Source of the DNA: Rhodococcus gordoniae
GTDB taxonomy: Bacteria; Actinomycetota; Actinomycetes; Mycobacteriales; Mycobacteriaceae
Length of the DNA stretch: 64,000 nucleotides
Reading direction: 5' to 3'
NCBI RefSeq assembly: GCF_001646655.1
Contig: NZ_LPZN01000015.1
Span: 1 to 64,000 of the forward strand
Of this stretch, positions 48,723 to 58,303 are shown piece after piece. The notes under the pieces were generated by a model. That model was not told the DNA's origin. It searched no databases and was given only the letters and a program-made list of their open reading frames with translations. Each line of letters opens with the position of its first letter. The first letter of the stretch is position 1. A program made the translations under genes and the position numbers.

Positions 48723-51035
48723 TCACTGGGTGGCCATGCCCAGAGTGCGGAAGTGGTCGATCATCATGGGGAAGGCGTCGGGGGCCAGGTCGCCCGGGGT
48801 ATAGGTGACGCCTGCAATTCGTCCGCTGTAGCGGAAGGTGCCGTACTTGCGGGCCAGTTCCCAGGACACCGGGGAGCGACGGGCGATGCCGACGTTGATC
48901 CCGTTGTAGGGCACCAGCCAGGACAGCTGGATGAAGTCGTCGGATGTCGTCACGACCTGGTCGTCGATGCGGATCTCCACCGACCAGCGGGCTTTGCCGG
49001 GTGCGGTGACGGCGACGGTGATGCGGCTGCACCGCTCCGGCAGTCGTGCCGGTGGTGCCTCGATCATCCGGCTGAATGCGTTCTCCACGAAGTGCAGGTA
49101 TCCATCCTCGAGGTACAGGACGTAGCCACCCTCCTGGCCGCCGTGCGAGACGAGGACACCGCTGTCGGTCGGGTTGAAGGCCTCGAGATCCACCACGATC
49201 TCGAACGAGCGGCCGTCGATCAGGTGGCCGGACCGGAAGCGCTCGAGGGTGGGGGTGCACGGCAACAGCGTCACCGGCCGGGTGAACCGCTGCTCGTGAG
49301 GCGGGCGTTGGAACCAGTGCAGTGGGGTGCCGTCCGCCATCGGTAGAACCTGATTCTCGCCCGCGGCCTGCTCCCAGGCCCGCACCAGCTCAGCCACCCG
49401 ATCCGGATGCTCGGCGGCCAGGTCGCGACACTGGGTCGGATCGTCGGACAGTTCGAACAATTCCCACCGGTCGTCGCGGAACGGGGTCAGCGGGGTGCGG
49501 ATCGAGACCGCCTCCCAGCCCTCCCGCAGGTAGGCCCGCTCGCCGAAGGACTCGTAGTACTGCTCGCGGTGATCGGAGGGGTGGTCGGCCGAACGCAGGG
49601 CCGGGACCAGGCTCACCCCGTCGAGGTCGCGACCGCGACGGCCGTGCCGTTCGACGGTGACCGGAAGTCCGATCAGGTCCATCAGGGTGGGAACCACGTC
49701 GGTCACGTGCGCGTACTGGTGCCGGATCTCGCCGCCCACCCCGTCCAGGCCGCGCGGCCAGGAGATCAGGAACGGTACCTGGTGGCCGCCGCGGAAAGTG
49801 CTGAACTTGTGCCGCCGGAACGGGGTGTTCGAGGTCGTCGCCCAGGCTGTCGGGACGGCGGGCCAGGAGGTGGGTCCGCCGATCTCGTCGATCCGCGCCA
49901 GCTCGATCGGGATACGTTCGGCCACAGTGCGCTTGGTGGATCGGTCGAGGTTGCCGAGGTGGTTGAACACACCGATGTCGGTGCCGCCGTCGCCGGCTGC
50001 GCCGTTGTCGCTGAGGAACACGAAGACCGTGTTGTCCAGTTGGCCGAGCCGACTCAGGACTTCTCGGATCCGGCCGACGCTCTCGTCGATGGAGGTGACC
50101 ATGGCGGCGTAGACCTCCATGTACCGAGCGGCCAGACGCTGCCCGTCCGGACCGAGATCTGCCCAGGCGGGCACGTCGGGTCCGGTGGGATCGTCGAGTG
50201 GGGCCAGGTCGGCGAACCGAGGGATCAGGCCCAGTTCCTGCTGACGGGCGAACCGGCGGTCCCGGATCGCCTCCCAGCCTTCCTCGTACGTTCCGCGGAA
50301 GGACTCGATGTACGACTCCTTGGCGTGCAGCGGGGTGTGCACCGCGCCGTGCGCGTAGTACAGCAGGAACGGCTTGTCCGGGTCGGATGCGAGACTGTCG
50401 CAGATCATTTCGGTCGCACGCCGGGTCAGGTCGTCGGTGAGGTAGTAGCCCTCGGGGTATTCGTCGACATGCAGTGGGTTGTTGCCCTCGTACAGCTGGT
50501 GCGGATGGTGGAAGTTGGTCTGCGCTTCCAGGAACCCGTAGAACTGGTCGAATCCACGTTGAAGCGGCCAGGAATGCCGGTCCCCGGCCGCGTTGAGATC
50601 GCTTTCCTTGCACAAGTGCCACTTACCGATCATCAACGTGCTGTATCCGTTGCCCCGCAACATCTCCGCGAGGGTCGGCTGGTCGGCCGGCAGCTCCCCC
50701 GCATAGCCGGGGAACCCGGGGTCGGTGTTGCAGACGGCGCCGACGCCGACGGCATGCGCGTTGCACCCGGTCAGCAGCGCGGCGCGGGTGGGCGAACACA
50801 TCGAAGTGACGTGGAAGTCCGACATCCGGACGCCCTCGTCTGCGACGGCATCGAGGTGCGGGGTGGGGATCTCCGAGCCGAAGGGAGCGATGTCGGAATA
50901 TCCCATGTCGTCGACGATCATCACGACGACGTTCGGTGCATCGGCCGGCGCCTGCGTGCGCGGCGGCCACCACGGCTGGGAGGTCGACAGGCTCGACGTG
51001 ATCCGGCCCGGAAACTCGGTGTTCTCTGCGGTCAT
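48723..51035 (-). CDS. Arylsulfatase (formylglycine-dependent)
   Basis: A 770-residue type I sulfatase. The metal-binding opening is VVVMIVDDMGYSD, and the formylglycine motif C-x-P-x-R is Cys80-SPTR in MCSPTRAALLTG. LMIGKWHLCKES and FLSDNGAAGDGG are further active-site segments. The C-terminal 180 residues form a beta-rich jelly-roll-like extension. No signal peptide is seen, so it probably acts in the cytoplasm on an imported sulfate ester. It needs a formylglycine-generating enzyme, not encoded here. It is downstream of the ABC importer genes in the same direction. Confidence 0.9.
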   Translation of the reverse strand: MTAENTEFPGRITSSLSTSQPWWPPRTQAPADAPNVVVMIVDDMGYSDIAPFGSEIPTPHLDAVADEGVRMSDFHVTSMCSPTRAALLTGCNAHAVGVGAVCNTDPGFPGYAGELPADQPTLAEMLRGNGYSTLMIGKWHLCKESDLNAAGDRHSWPLQRGFDQFYGFLEAQTNFHHPHQLYEGNNPLHVDEYPEGYYLTDDLTRRATEMICDSLASDPDKPFLLYYAHGAVHTPLHAKESYIESFRGTYEEGWEAIRDRRFARQQELGLIPRFADLAPLDDPTGPDVPAWADLGPDGQRLAARYMEVYAAMVTSIDESVGRIREVLSRLGQLDNTVFVFLSDNGAAGDGGTDIGVFNHLGNLDRSTKRTVAERIPIELARIDEIGGPTSWPAVPTAWATTSNTPFRRHKFSTFRGGHQVPFLISWPRGLDGVGGEIRHQYAHVTDVVPTLMDLIGLPVTVERHGRRGRDLDGVSLVPALRSADHPSDHREQYYESFGERAYLREGWEAVSIRTPLTPFRDDRWELFELSDDPTQCRDLAAEHPDRVAELVRAWEQAAGENQVLPMADGTPLHWFQRPPHEQRFTRPVTLLPCTPTLERFRSGHLIDGRSFEIVVDLEAFNPTDSGVLVSHGGQEGGYVLYLEDGYLHFVENAFSRMIEAPPARLPERCSRITVAVTAPGKARWSVEIRIDDQVVTTSDDFIQLSWLVPYNGINVGIARRSPVSWELARKYGTFRYSGRIAGVTYTPGDLAPDAFPMMIDHFRTLGMATQ

Positions 51036-51100
51036 CGGGTGCTTTCTCTACGAGTGCGGACTATGGAACACGCCCGAGCTGGGAAAAATGAAGGCGTGTA

Positions 51101-52711
51101 CTACTTCTCGAGGTACGCGCCGTCGAAGAACATGACCGTGTTCAGGGTCGGGACGACCCCCTTGACGGTCGGGTCGACGGCGACGAACTCCTCGACCGCG
51201 CCGTAGCTGACGATCGGTTGGTGCTCGTTCATGATCGTTTGGATCTCACCCATGATCTGCTTCTGCTCGTCGACGCTGGAGGCAGCCTTGAGTTCGGCCA
51301 CGGCCGCGTCGAACTCGGGGAGGCCGAAGCCGGTCATGTTGGTCGAACCGCCGGTACCCAGGAAGCTCGCCAGGGCCGCGTACGGCTGCGAATCCCGCAG
51401 TGCCATGCCGGCGGTGCCCACCTCGAAGTCGCCCTGGAAGCTCTGCGCGGTGACCTGGGCGACGGGCACGTTGCTGATCGTGACATCGAAGCCGACCGCG
51501 TCGAGCAGGGCCTTGAGGACGATGCCCTGCTCCGTGCCCTCGGGGGTCGAGGCCATGAGCATCTCGAGGCCGCCGTCCCAACCCGTCTCGGCCTTGACCT
51601 CCGCCACCAGCTTCTCGGCCTGCTCCGGGTCGTACGCGGGGCCTGCGGTGCCGTCGAACAGGGTGGACCGCTCGCTGAGCAGGGAAGACCCGGGATCGCC
51701 GGTGCCGCCGTTGATGCGCTTGTCGATCAATGCGGGATCGATCGCCGCGGCGATAGCCTTGCGTACCCGCACGTTGGTGGTGATGCCGGTGTACCCGCCG
51801 TTGCCGTTGTTGAGGTTGAGGATCTTACCGGAGTTGGCAAGCTCCGAAAATCCCTCGGTGCCGTCCTGTTTGGCCTTCGCGATGATCGGTGCCTCGCGCA
51901 GGAACGCGACCTGCAGCTCACCGGTGGTCAGCGCATCGTAGGTGGCCTGGGCGCCGGGCACCATCACGAACCGCAGGGAGGTGCAGACCGGGCCGCCGTA
52001 GTAGTCGGGGTTCGGCTCGAGCAGCAGCTCTTCACCGGGGGCGTTGCGCTTGACGGTATAGGCGCCGGCGCCCGCGCCGACCGGGTTCAGCGCGTACTGG
52101 TCCGCCGGCATCGACCGGTAGACGGCGGGATTGACCACCTCACCGGCAGGGCCGGCGAGGACGTAGGGGAAGGTGGTCCAGGGACCGTCGAGGGTGAACC
52201 GCACGGTGGTCGGGTCGACGACCTCGATGCCGGTGATCGATGAGACGTCCTGGAGTGCGCTCGAGCGCAGGGCCGGGTCGCGGTGCAGCTCGACGCTGAA
52301 CTTCACGGCGTCGGCGGTGACCGGGTCGCCGTTGCTGAACCGCACGTTCGGCCGCAGCGTGAGAGTCCACACCGTGTTGGTCTCGTCGGCCGTCATCGAC
52401 TCCGCCATCTTCGGGGTGTAGTCGTTGGTGACCGGATCCCAGCGCATCAGCCGGTCGAACACGGCGGCGGACTGGGCGCCGCCGCGGGCTCCGAAGCCGC
52501 CCTGTCCGGGCGCGAACGTGGGGAGCATGAAGTACTCGCCCATCGAGATGGTGCCGCCGACCCGTTCAGCGGTGCACCGCTCACCGTTGTCGACGGGGGT
52601 GGCGTCGCGCTCGGTGCCGGAGGCGGAGGTCGAGCCGCCGCCCGATCCGCAACCGGCGAGCAGTAGGGCCGCGGCGACGGCCGCAGTGGTGGTCTTGGTG
52701 ATCGACTTCAT
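51101..52711 (-). CDS. ABC importer substrate-binding lipoprotein (SBP_bac_5)
   Basis: A 536-residue lipoprotein with the lipobox LAGC (Cys21). The mature domain fits the oligopeptide/nickel cluster: MRWDPVTNDYTPKMAES, WTLTLRPNVRFSNGDPVTAD and NPDYYGGPVC. These proteins bind peptides, nickel chelates, sugars or other medium-sized solutes. The start overlaps the upstream ATPase stop as ATGA, so expression is coupled. Given the sulfatase, a sulfated ligand is plausible. Confidence 0.9.
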   Translation of the reverse strand: MKSITKTTTAAVAAALLLAGCGSGGGSTSASGTERDATPVDNGERCTAERVGGTISMGEYFMLPTFAPGQGGFGARGGAQSAAVFDRLMRWDPVTNDYTPKMAESMTADETNTVWTLTLRPNVRFSNGDPVTADAVKFSVELHRDPALRSSALQDVSSITGIEVVDPTTVRFTLDGPWTTFPYVLAGPAGEVVNPAVYRSMPADQYALNPVGAGAGAYTVKRNAPGEELLLEPNPDYYGGPVCTSLRFVMVPGAQATYDALTTGELQVAFLREAPIIAKAKQDGTEGFSELANSGKILNLNNGNGGYTGITTNVRVRKAIAAAIDPALIDKRINGGTGDPGSSLLSERSTLFDGTAGPAYDPEQAEKLVAEVKAETGWDGGLEMLMASTPEGTEQGIVLKALLDAVGFDVTISNVPVAQVTAQSFQGDFEVGTAGMALRDSQPYAALASFLGTGGSTNMTGFGLPEFDAAVAELKAASSVDEQKQIMGEIQTIMNEHQPIVSYGAVEEFVAVDPTVKGVVPTLNTVMFFDGAYLEK

Positions 52712-53700
52712 CAGTTCTCCAACAGGGGGTGGTGGCAGGCGACATAGTGACCGGGCCGCACCTCGCGCAGTTCCGGTTCGACGACGGCGCACTGGTCGGT
52801 GGCCGAGGGGCAGCGGGTGCGAAAGCGGCAGCCCGACGGGGGATCGAGTGGGGAGGGCAGTTCCGCGTCGACCTTGCGGACGGGCGTCATCGGCTCGTCG
52901 TCGAGCGTGGGGATCGACGACAACAACAGCTGGGTGTAGGGGTGCGCGGGCCGGTCGTAGAGATCGAGCGTCGGCGCGACCTCACACAGTTTGCCCAGGT
53001 ACATCACCGCGACCCGGTCGCTGATGTTGCGCACCACCGCGAGATCGTGGGAGATGAACAACATGGTCAGGCCGTAGCGGTCCTTCATGTCCTCGAGCAG
53101 GTTGAGGATCTGCGCCTGCACCGAGACATCGAGCGCGGAGACCGGTTCGTCGCACACGAGCAACTCCGGCTCGAGGATCAGGGCGCGCGCGATGGCGATG
53201 CGCTGGCACTGTCCTCCGGAGAACTCCGACGCGCGCCGGGTGCGGGCACCGGCAGGATCGAGACCGACCGCCTCGAGGATGTCGTCGACAACCTTGGTGA
53301 CGTCGTCGGGCGACATCTCGCGGCGTTGGATCCGTAGGCCCTCGGCGACGATGTCGCCGATCTTGCGGCGGGGATTCAGCGAAGAGATCGGGTCCTGGAA
53401 CACCATCTGCATGTATCGGCGCTGCTCCTTGAGCGCGGCCCCGGTGAGCGTGCACAGGTCGATGCCCCGCAGCCGGACCGAACCGGAGGTCGGCGCCGGC
53501 AGCTGCAGCACGCCGCGTCCGAGACTGGACTTGCCGCAGCCGGATTCGCCGACCAGGCCGAGCGTCTCCCCGTGTACGAGGTCGAGGCTGATGCCGGAGA
53601 CAGCCTGTACGACACCCTTCGCGGTGGGGTACTCGACGACCATACGGTCGAGGGTGACCACGGCGTCCTCGCGTAGGTGCGCCGTTCCGGTGCCGGCCAT
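52711..53700 (-). CDS. Oligopeptide-type ABC ATPase (DppF-like)
   Basis: A 329-residue ATPase. Walker A is GLVGESGCGKSSLGRG, the signature is EFSGGQCQRIAIARAL (Cys in place of the usual Arg), Walker B is LLVCDEPVSALD, and the C-terminal oligopeptide cassette ends SGCRFRTRCPSATDQC with the iron-sulfur-type cysteines. It overlaps both neighbours by ATGA. It powers import through the two permeases at 54923-56957. Confidence 0.92.
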   Translation of the reverse strand: MAGTGTAHLREDAVVTLDRMVVEYPTAKGVVQAVSGISLDLVHGETLGLVGESGCGKSSLGRGVLQLPAPTSGSVRLRGIDLCTLTGAALKEQRRYMQMVFQDPISSLNPRRKIGDIVAEGLRIQRREMSPDDVTKVVDDILEAVGLDPAGARTRRASEFSGGQCQRIAIARALILEPELLVCDEPVSALDVSVQAQILNLLEDMKDRYGLTMLFISHDLAVVRNISDRVAVMYLGKLCEVAPTLDLYDRPAHPYTQLLLSSIPTLDDEPMTPVRKVDAELPSPLDPPSGCRFRTRCPSATDQCAVVEPELREVRPGHYVACHHPLLEN

Positions 53701-54713
53701 CAGTGCGCTCCGATCAGTTCGGTGTCGGACGAGCCGAGAGGAAAGTGGCACGCGGCGCGATGTTCGATCCGGTCGTCGTGATGCAGCAGCGGTTCCTCGG
53801 TGCGGCAGCGGTCCCGGACGTACCCGCAGCGCGGCGCGAACCGGCAGCCCGGGTCGAGGCGACGCAGGTCCGGCGGTCGCCCGTCGATGGCCTGCAGGCG
53901 GGTGTGCGGCGGCAGGTCGATGCGGGGGATGGAGGCGAGCAGTGCCTCGGTGTACGGGTGCCGTGCCCCTCCGCGCAGACCGGCTGTGGCAGAGGTCTCG
54001 ATCAACCGACCGGCGTACATCACTGCGATCCGGTCGGTGTACCGGGAGACGACGCCGAGATCGTGACTGACCAGGATCATCGCCATCTTCCGCTCCACCT
54101 GGATGGAGTGGAGCAGTTCGAGGATCTCGTACTGCACGGTCACGTCCAGAGCTGTTGTCGGCTCGTCGGCGATCAGCAGGGTGGGATCGCACGCCAGCGC
54201 GATCGCGATGCCGATTCGCTGGCGCATGCCGCCGGAGAGCTGATGGGGATACTCGTCGAGTCGGCCGGCCGCCGAGGGGATGCGGACCATGTCGAGCAGT
54301 TCGAGTGCCCTGGCCCGGGCCTGCTTCCGGCTGAGGCCCAGGTGGAATCGCAGTGGATCGGTGATCTGGCTGTTGATCGTGCGAACCGGATTCAGGGAGG
54401 TCAGTGGGTCCTGGAAGATCATCGCGATCTCCGTGCCCCAGAAGTGCCGGGCCTGCGTGCGGTCGAGGCGGGTCACGTCCCGGCCGTCGAAGACGACCAG
54501 GCTGTCCGGGTGCACCGTTGCGGCGGACGGTGCGATGCCCATGATCGAGCGGACCAGCATCGACTTGCCCGATCCGGACTCGCCGACGATGCCGAGGCTC
54601 TGGCCGCGTTCGAGGGTCAGGTCGACGTCCGCGACGGCGGCCAGAGTGCCTGCCGGCGTGTCGAGGGTGGTGCGCAGATTCGTGACGGATAGCAACGGTG
54701 CGGGGTCGGACAT
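53700..54713 (-). CDS. Oligopeptide-type ABC ATPase (DppD-like)
   Basis: A 337-residue ATPase. Walker A is [16 protein letters not shown], signature [17 protein letters not shown], Walker [13 protein letters not shown], and the C-terminal cassette has [17 protein letters not shown]. Together with the DppF-like partner it forms the asymmetric motor of the importer. It is the first gene of the leftward transcript that runs through to the sulfatase. The ATG follows GAGGAGAA. Confidence 0.92.
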   Translation of the reverse strand: MSDPAPLLSVTNLRTTLDTPAGTLAAVADVDLTLERGQSLGIVGESGSGKSMLVRSIMGIAPSAATVHPDSLVVFDGRDVTRLDRTQARHFWGTEIAMIFQDPLTSLNPVRTINSQITDPLRFHLGLSRKQARARALELLDMVRIPSAAGRLDEYPHQLSGGMRQRIGIAIALACDPTLLIADEPTTALDVTVQYEILELLHSIQVERKMAMILVSHDLGVVSRYTDRIAVMYAGRLIETSATAGLRGGARHPYTEALLASIPRIDLPPHTRLQAIDGRPPDLRRLDPGCRFAPRCGYVRDRCRTEEPLLHHDDRIEHRAACHFPLGSSDTELIGAH

Positions 54714-54783
54714 CGAGTTCTCCTCGTTGCTGAGGCGGAAGATCATTGCTCGGTGAGACGGACGTCCACGCCGCCGCCACATC

Positions 54784-54805
54784 AGTGTTAAGAAACACTC
54801 TTAAC
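54784..54805. promoter_or_regulatory. Overlapping palindromes in the divergent importer promoter
   Basis: AGTGTTAAGAAACACT (54784-54799) and GTTAAGAAACACTCTTAAC (54787-54805) are both perfect inverted repeats sharing bases. They sit in an AT-rich patch between the two divergent importer transcripts. The TetR gene at 57021 is the likely binding partner. Confidence 0.75.
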
Positions 54806-54922
54806 CAAAGAGCGTGTTGAGTGTCACCGACATATCGGGGGTTGTCAAGAAAACTCCCGCTCTGTTTAATGCACTGCATTGATGCGTCGTCGCGTCGACT
54901 TCTCCCGGAAGGGGCCCCTTAC

Positions 54923-56047
54923 TTGCTTCGCTATATGCTGGGCAAACTCGCCCATGTCGCGATCGTGGTAGCGCTGGTCTCCACGCTGACCTTCCTCATC
55001 CTCGAACTCACCCCGGGTGACCCTGCCGCCGCGGTCGTGGGACCCAATGGCACCGCCGAGCAGTACGAGGCCGTGCGGGCCGAACTGGCCCTCGACGCAC
55101 CCGTCACCGAGCGGTTTCTCGATTGGGCCGGGTCGGCACTGACCGGCGATCTGGGCACCTCGCTGCTGCCGCCACGCCAGGACGTCGTCGACATCGTCAT
55201 GTCCAGACTGCCGGTGACCCTGGAACTGGCGTTGGTGGCGATCGTGCTGTCCCTGGCCATCGCCGTGCCGGTCGGGGTCTGGTCCGCCTACCGCGCGGGC
55301 CGGGCGTTCGACCGGGTCTCCTCGGCGGCGTCCTTCGCGCTGATCTCGACGCCGAGTTTCCTCGCGGGCCTGCTCCTGATCTATCTGTTCGTCTTCAACC
55401 ACTCTCTGGCCCAGCAGATCATCGCCGGTACGGGAATCCTCATCGGTGCGGTCATGGCACTCGGGCCCTTCCGCCGGCGCGGTGCCGGCGGCGAACTCGG
55501 GGCCCTCTGGGGCCGGGCGCTGGTGACCGGTATGGGAGCTGCCCTCGTGCTGTGCGCAATCGGGTACTTCCTGCCGGAGTTCCCGCGGCAGGGATTCTCC
55601 CGGCTCACCGACCCGGCGGGCCTGGCGGAGAACCTGCGAACGATCTTCCTGCCCGCCCTGACCCTCGCATTGACCGAGATCGCGATTTTCACCCGGGTGC
55701 TGCGCACCGACATGATCTCGACACTGCAGCAGGACTTCGTGCTCTCGGCCAAGGCCAAGGGCATGCCCGCCGGGCACGTTCTGGTGCGGGAAGCGTTGCG
55801 GCCGTCGACGGTATCGCTCATCACCATCGCCGGCGTGAGCCTCGGCCGGCTCATCGGCGGCACCGTTGTCGTCGAGACCATCTTCAACCTCCCGGGCATG
55901 GGGACGATGATCGTAGAAGCCGTCCAGCTCGAGAACTTTCCCGTCGTCCAAGGCGGGGTGCTCGTCATCGCCCTCGTCTACGTGCTGATCAACGCGCTCG
56001 TGGACATCGGATACGCCGCCATCGACCCGAGGATCCGCCGTGCCTGA
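54923..56047 (+). CDS. ABC importer permease (DppB-like), enlarged
   Basis: A 374-residue permease. The N-terminus MLRYMLGKLAHVAIVV is typical, and the EAA loop region is LSAKAKGMPAGHVLVREALR. It is longer than usual DppB because of an insert of about 60 residues with an extra hydrophobic helix (near residues 175-250). The TTG at 54923 follows GGAAGGGG and gives the family N-terminus; an ATG 12 bases later is the alternative. It overlaps the next permease by 8 bases. Confidence 0.88.
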   Translation: MLRYMLGKLAHVAIVVALVSTLTFLILELTPGDPAAAVVGPNGTAEQYEAVRAELALDAPVTERFLDWAGSALTGDLGTSLLPPRQDVVDIVMSRLPVTLELALVAIVLSLAIAVPVGVWSAYRAGRAFDRVSSAASFALISTPSFLAGLLLIYLFVFNHSLAQQIIAGTGILIGAVMALGPFRRRGAGGELGALWGRALVTGMGAALVLCAIGYFLPEFPRQGFSRLTDPAGLAENLRTIFLPALTLALTEIAIFTRVLRTDMISTLQQDFVLSAKAKGMPAGHVLVREALRPSTVSLITIAGVSLGRLIGGTVVVETIFNLPGMGTMIVEAVQLENFPVVQGGVLVIALVYVLINALVDIGYAAIDPRIRRA

Positions 56048-56957
56048 CATCCTGACCTCCGAAACCGTCCCGGCCGCCGGACCTGCGGCCCCCACCGTCG
56101 ACACCACGGTCCGCAAGACCCGCAGGTCCCCCCGGCTCGACCTGGGTACCGCACTGGCGCTGGCATGGCTGACGTTGGTGGCCGTCGCCGCGGTCATCGC
56201 AGACTGGCTACCACTGAGCGAGTCCCGCGACCCCGCGAAAGCTCTACTCACGCCGTCGATGCAGCCGCCGAACCTGCTGTCCGCCAATCCCCTCGGAACC
56301 GACCGCCAAGGCCTCGACCTCCTCGGTGGCCTGATGTACGGGGCGCGGGTCTCGCTGGTCGTCGGGATCGGTGGGGTGGTGTGCGGCGTGCTGGTCGGCG
56401 GGGCAATCGGGATCATCGCCGGTTACTTCCGCGGCCGCACGGACACCGTGGTCTCGGTGCTCAGCGACACGATGCTCGCGTTCCCGCCGCTGATTCTGCT
56501 GATGGCGCTGGTGACCATCCTCGAGCCGAACGTGCGCAACGTCGCGATCGCGCTCGGCATCATGGTCGTGCCCACCTATGTCCGACTGGTGCGAGCCAAC
56601 ACGATGAGCCAGCGTTCGCACGAGTTCGTAACGGCGGCAAGGTCTCTGGGGGCGAGCAATCGCCGGATCATGGTCAAGGAGATCGCGCCGAACCTGGTGC
56701 TGCCGGTGCTCTCGTACAGCTTCATGGTGGTCGCCGTGCTGATTGTGGCCGAGGCCTCCCTCAGCTACCTGGGCTTGAGCATTCCGCGCCCGGAACCGAC
56801 GTGGGGAAATATGATTGCCGCCGGTCAGAGCGAGTTCCAGGAGTATCCGTACCTGGTTCTGGTTCCCGGTGCCGCGCTCTTCCTGACGGTGTTCTCACTC
56901 AACAGGATCGGGGAAACCGCGCGAAGAATGTGGGACCCGACCGCCGGCAAGCTCTAG
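56040..56957 (+). CDS. ABC importer permease (DppC-like)
   Basis: A 305-residue permease with an N-terminal helix, then GTDRQGLDLLGGLMYGARVS and the EAA loop FVTAARSLGASNRRIMVKEI, both standard for DppC/OppC. Five or six helices are predicted. The GTG at 56040 overlaps the first permease. With the leftward genes it completes a five-part importer. Confidence 0.92.
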   Translation: MPDILTSETVPAAGPAAPTVDTTVRKTRRSPRLDLGTALALAWLTLVAVAAVIADWLPLSESRDPAKALLTPSMQPPNLLSANPLGTDRQGLDLLGGLMYGARVSLVVGIGGVVCGVLVGGAIGIIAGYFRGRTDTVVSVLSDTMLAFPPLILLMALVTILEPNVRNVAIALGIMVVPTYVRLVRANTMSQRSHEFVTAARSLGASNRRIMVKEIAPNLVLPVLSYSFMVVAVLIVAEASLSYLGLSIPRPEPTWGNMIAAGQSEFQEYPYLVLVPGAALFLTVFSLNRIGETARRMWDPTAGKL

Positions 56958-57020
56958 GGCGGCGCGGAGCTGGTCGTACAATTCGCGATAGTCGAGACAC
57001 CGATTCAGCAGGGCGGGAGA

Positions 57021-57722
57021 ATGATGTCGAATCGCGGCAGCGCCAAGGATGCCATGATCGAAGTCGCCGAACGGATGTTCGCCGAACGCGGTCTCGACGG
57101 AGTATCCATGCGCGACATCGCGTCGGCGGCCGGGCAGAAGAACAACTCGGCCGTGCAGTACCACTTCGGCGGCCGGGACGGGCTGATCCTCGAGGTCTTC
57201 CGTCGGCGCATGGCGGTGGTCAACGCCGCCCGCGAGGAGTTCCTCGCCATGATCGACGACGAGGGCCGAGGTCAGGACGTGCGCGCGCTCGTCGAGGCCG
57301 TGCTGGTGCCGTTGGCGAACTACATCGCCGAACGGGGCGTCGGCTCCTACTACGCGCAGTTCCTGGTCCGGGTGACACCGTCTCTGGACTTCGACGCACC
57401 GGATCTGGCCGCGATTTCCGTCAGCAGCCGGGAAGTATCCCGGCGACTGATGGACGTCCTCGACCACCTGCCGCGTCGGGTGGCTGTGGCCCGGGTGGAC
57501 CTGATGCTCAACATGGGCGTGTCGGCACTCGCGGTCTTCGAGCAACGCTGCGCGGACGACAACCCCGTCGCGCACGCAAGTTTCGCCGAGACCGTGCACC
57601 ACGTAATCGACATGTCGGTGGCCGCGCTCGAAGCTCCCTGCTCACCCATGAATTCGGCCGACGACGCCGTGGACCGGGTCGCGGTCGGTCAGGGCTTGCG
57701 GGAGGCGGAAGGGTCGCCGTAG
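57021..57722 (+). CDS. TetR family regulator of the importer/sulfatase module
   Basis: A 233-residue TetR protein. The DNA-binding helices are MIEVAERMFAERGLDGVS and MRDIASAAGQKNNSAVQYHF. Two ATG codons (57021, 57024) follow GGGAGA; either could start it. It lies 63 bases after the second permease in the same direction. Control of the divergent importer promoter through the palindromes at 54784 is inferred. Confidence 0.85.
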   Translation: MMSNRGSAKDAMIEVAERMFAERGLDGVSMRDIASAAGQKNNSAVQYHFGGRDGLILEVFRRRMAVVNAAREEFLAMIDDEGRGQDVRALVEAVLVPLANYIAERGVGSYYAQFLVRVTPSLDFDAPDLAAISVSSREVSRRLMDVLDHLPRRVAVARVDLMLNMGVSALAVFEQRCADDNPVAHASFAETVHHVIDMSVAALEAPCSPMNSADDAVDRVAVGQGLREAEGSP

Positions 57723-57863
57723 CAGGCGTCGGCGACACGCTGTGGATCCGGCCGGAGGTCCTCAATCGATTCCCACCACTCGATCCATCATTGCTTTGCT
57801 GCTCTTCCGGCTCCGTGTCGCTCACGATGCGTACGACAATCGGTCACGTCGACACCGAAGGCT

Positions 57864-57934
57864 GTAGCCACTCACCCATTCGGGCTGTGGCTACATGTTC
57901 GGCTGCAGCGGACTGCGGCCACGATGTTCGGCTG
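57864..57934. repeat. Inverted and direct short repeats beside the tRNA gene
   Basis: GTAGCCAC (57864) and GTGGCTAC (57887) form an 8-bp stem. ATGTTCGGCTG occurs at 57895 and again at 57924, and TTCGG-CTG forms recur nearby. The region lies 36-106 bases beyond the 3' end of the tRNA. It could hold the tRNA terminator. Confidence 0.5.
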
Positions 57935-57969
57935 TAATGTTTGCGCTGGTCATGCGCGGTATTCATGAG

Positions 57970-58040
57970 AGCCGATGACGGGAATCGAACCCGCGTATTC
58001 AGCTTGGGAAGCTGATGTTCTACCATTGAACTACATCGGC
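57970..58040 (-). tRNA. tRNA-Gly (anticodon CCC)
   Basis: The minus strand folds as a complete cloverleaf: acceptor GCCGATG/CATCGGC, D-arm GTTCAATGGTAGAAC, anticodon arm TCAGC-TTCCCAA-GCTGA and T-arm CGGG-TTCGATT-CCCG. The anticodon is CCC, reading GGG glycine codons. CCA is not encoded. Confidence 0.95.
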
Positions 58041-58303
58041 ACGCTGGGCGTTCGCCAATTTTCGTCGACTCCCGCCCAAAGCTTCGGAGCACACTGTAGC
58101 AGACCCGCAGGGCCTGTGGACGAGCGACCGTCCCGTCCGATTCCGCCGCCCGGTGCCGGCAAGAAGTGCTCGATAGTTTCCTGTGGCACTTGCAATGTCG
58201 TGCCAAAACATGGCGTCGCGTCCCCTTCACCTGCCGTCATGTGAACGTGCTCGTGTTCGGAGTGGGTTAGGGCGTGACGGTGGAACGCTGCGAAGATGGA
58301 CTC

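Noticed and set aside
57723-57969. Possible small gene or attachment site between the TetR and tRNA genes
   Set aside because: Only short frames with no ribosome site; repeats are too short to name an att site without an integrase.
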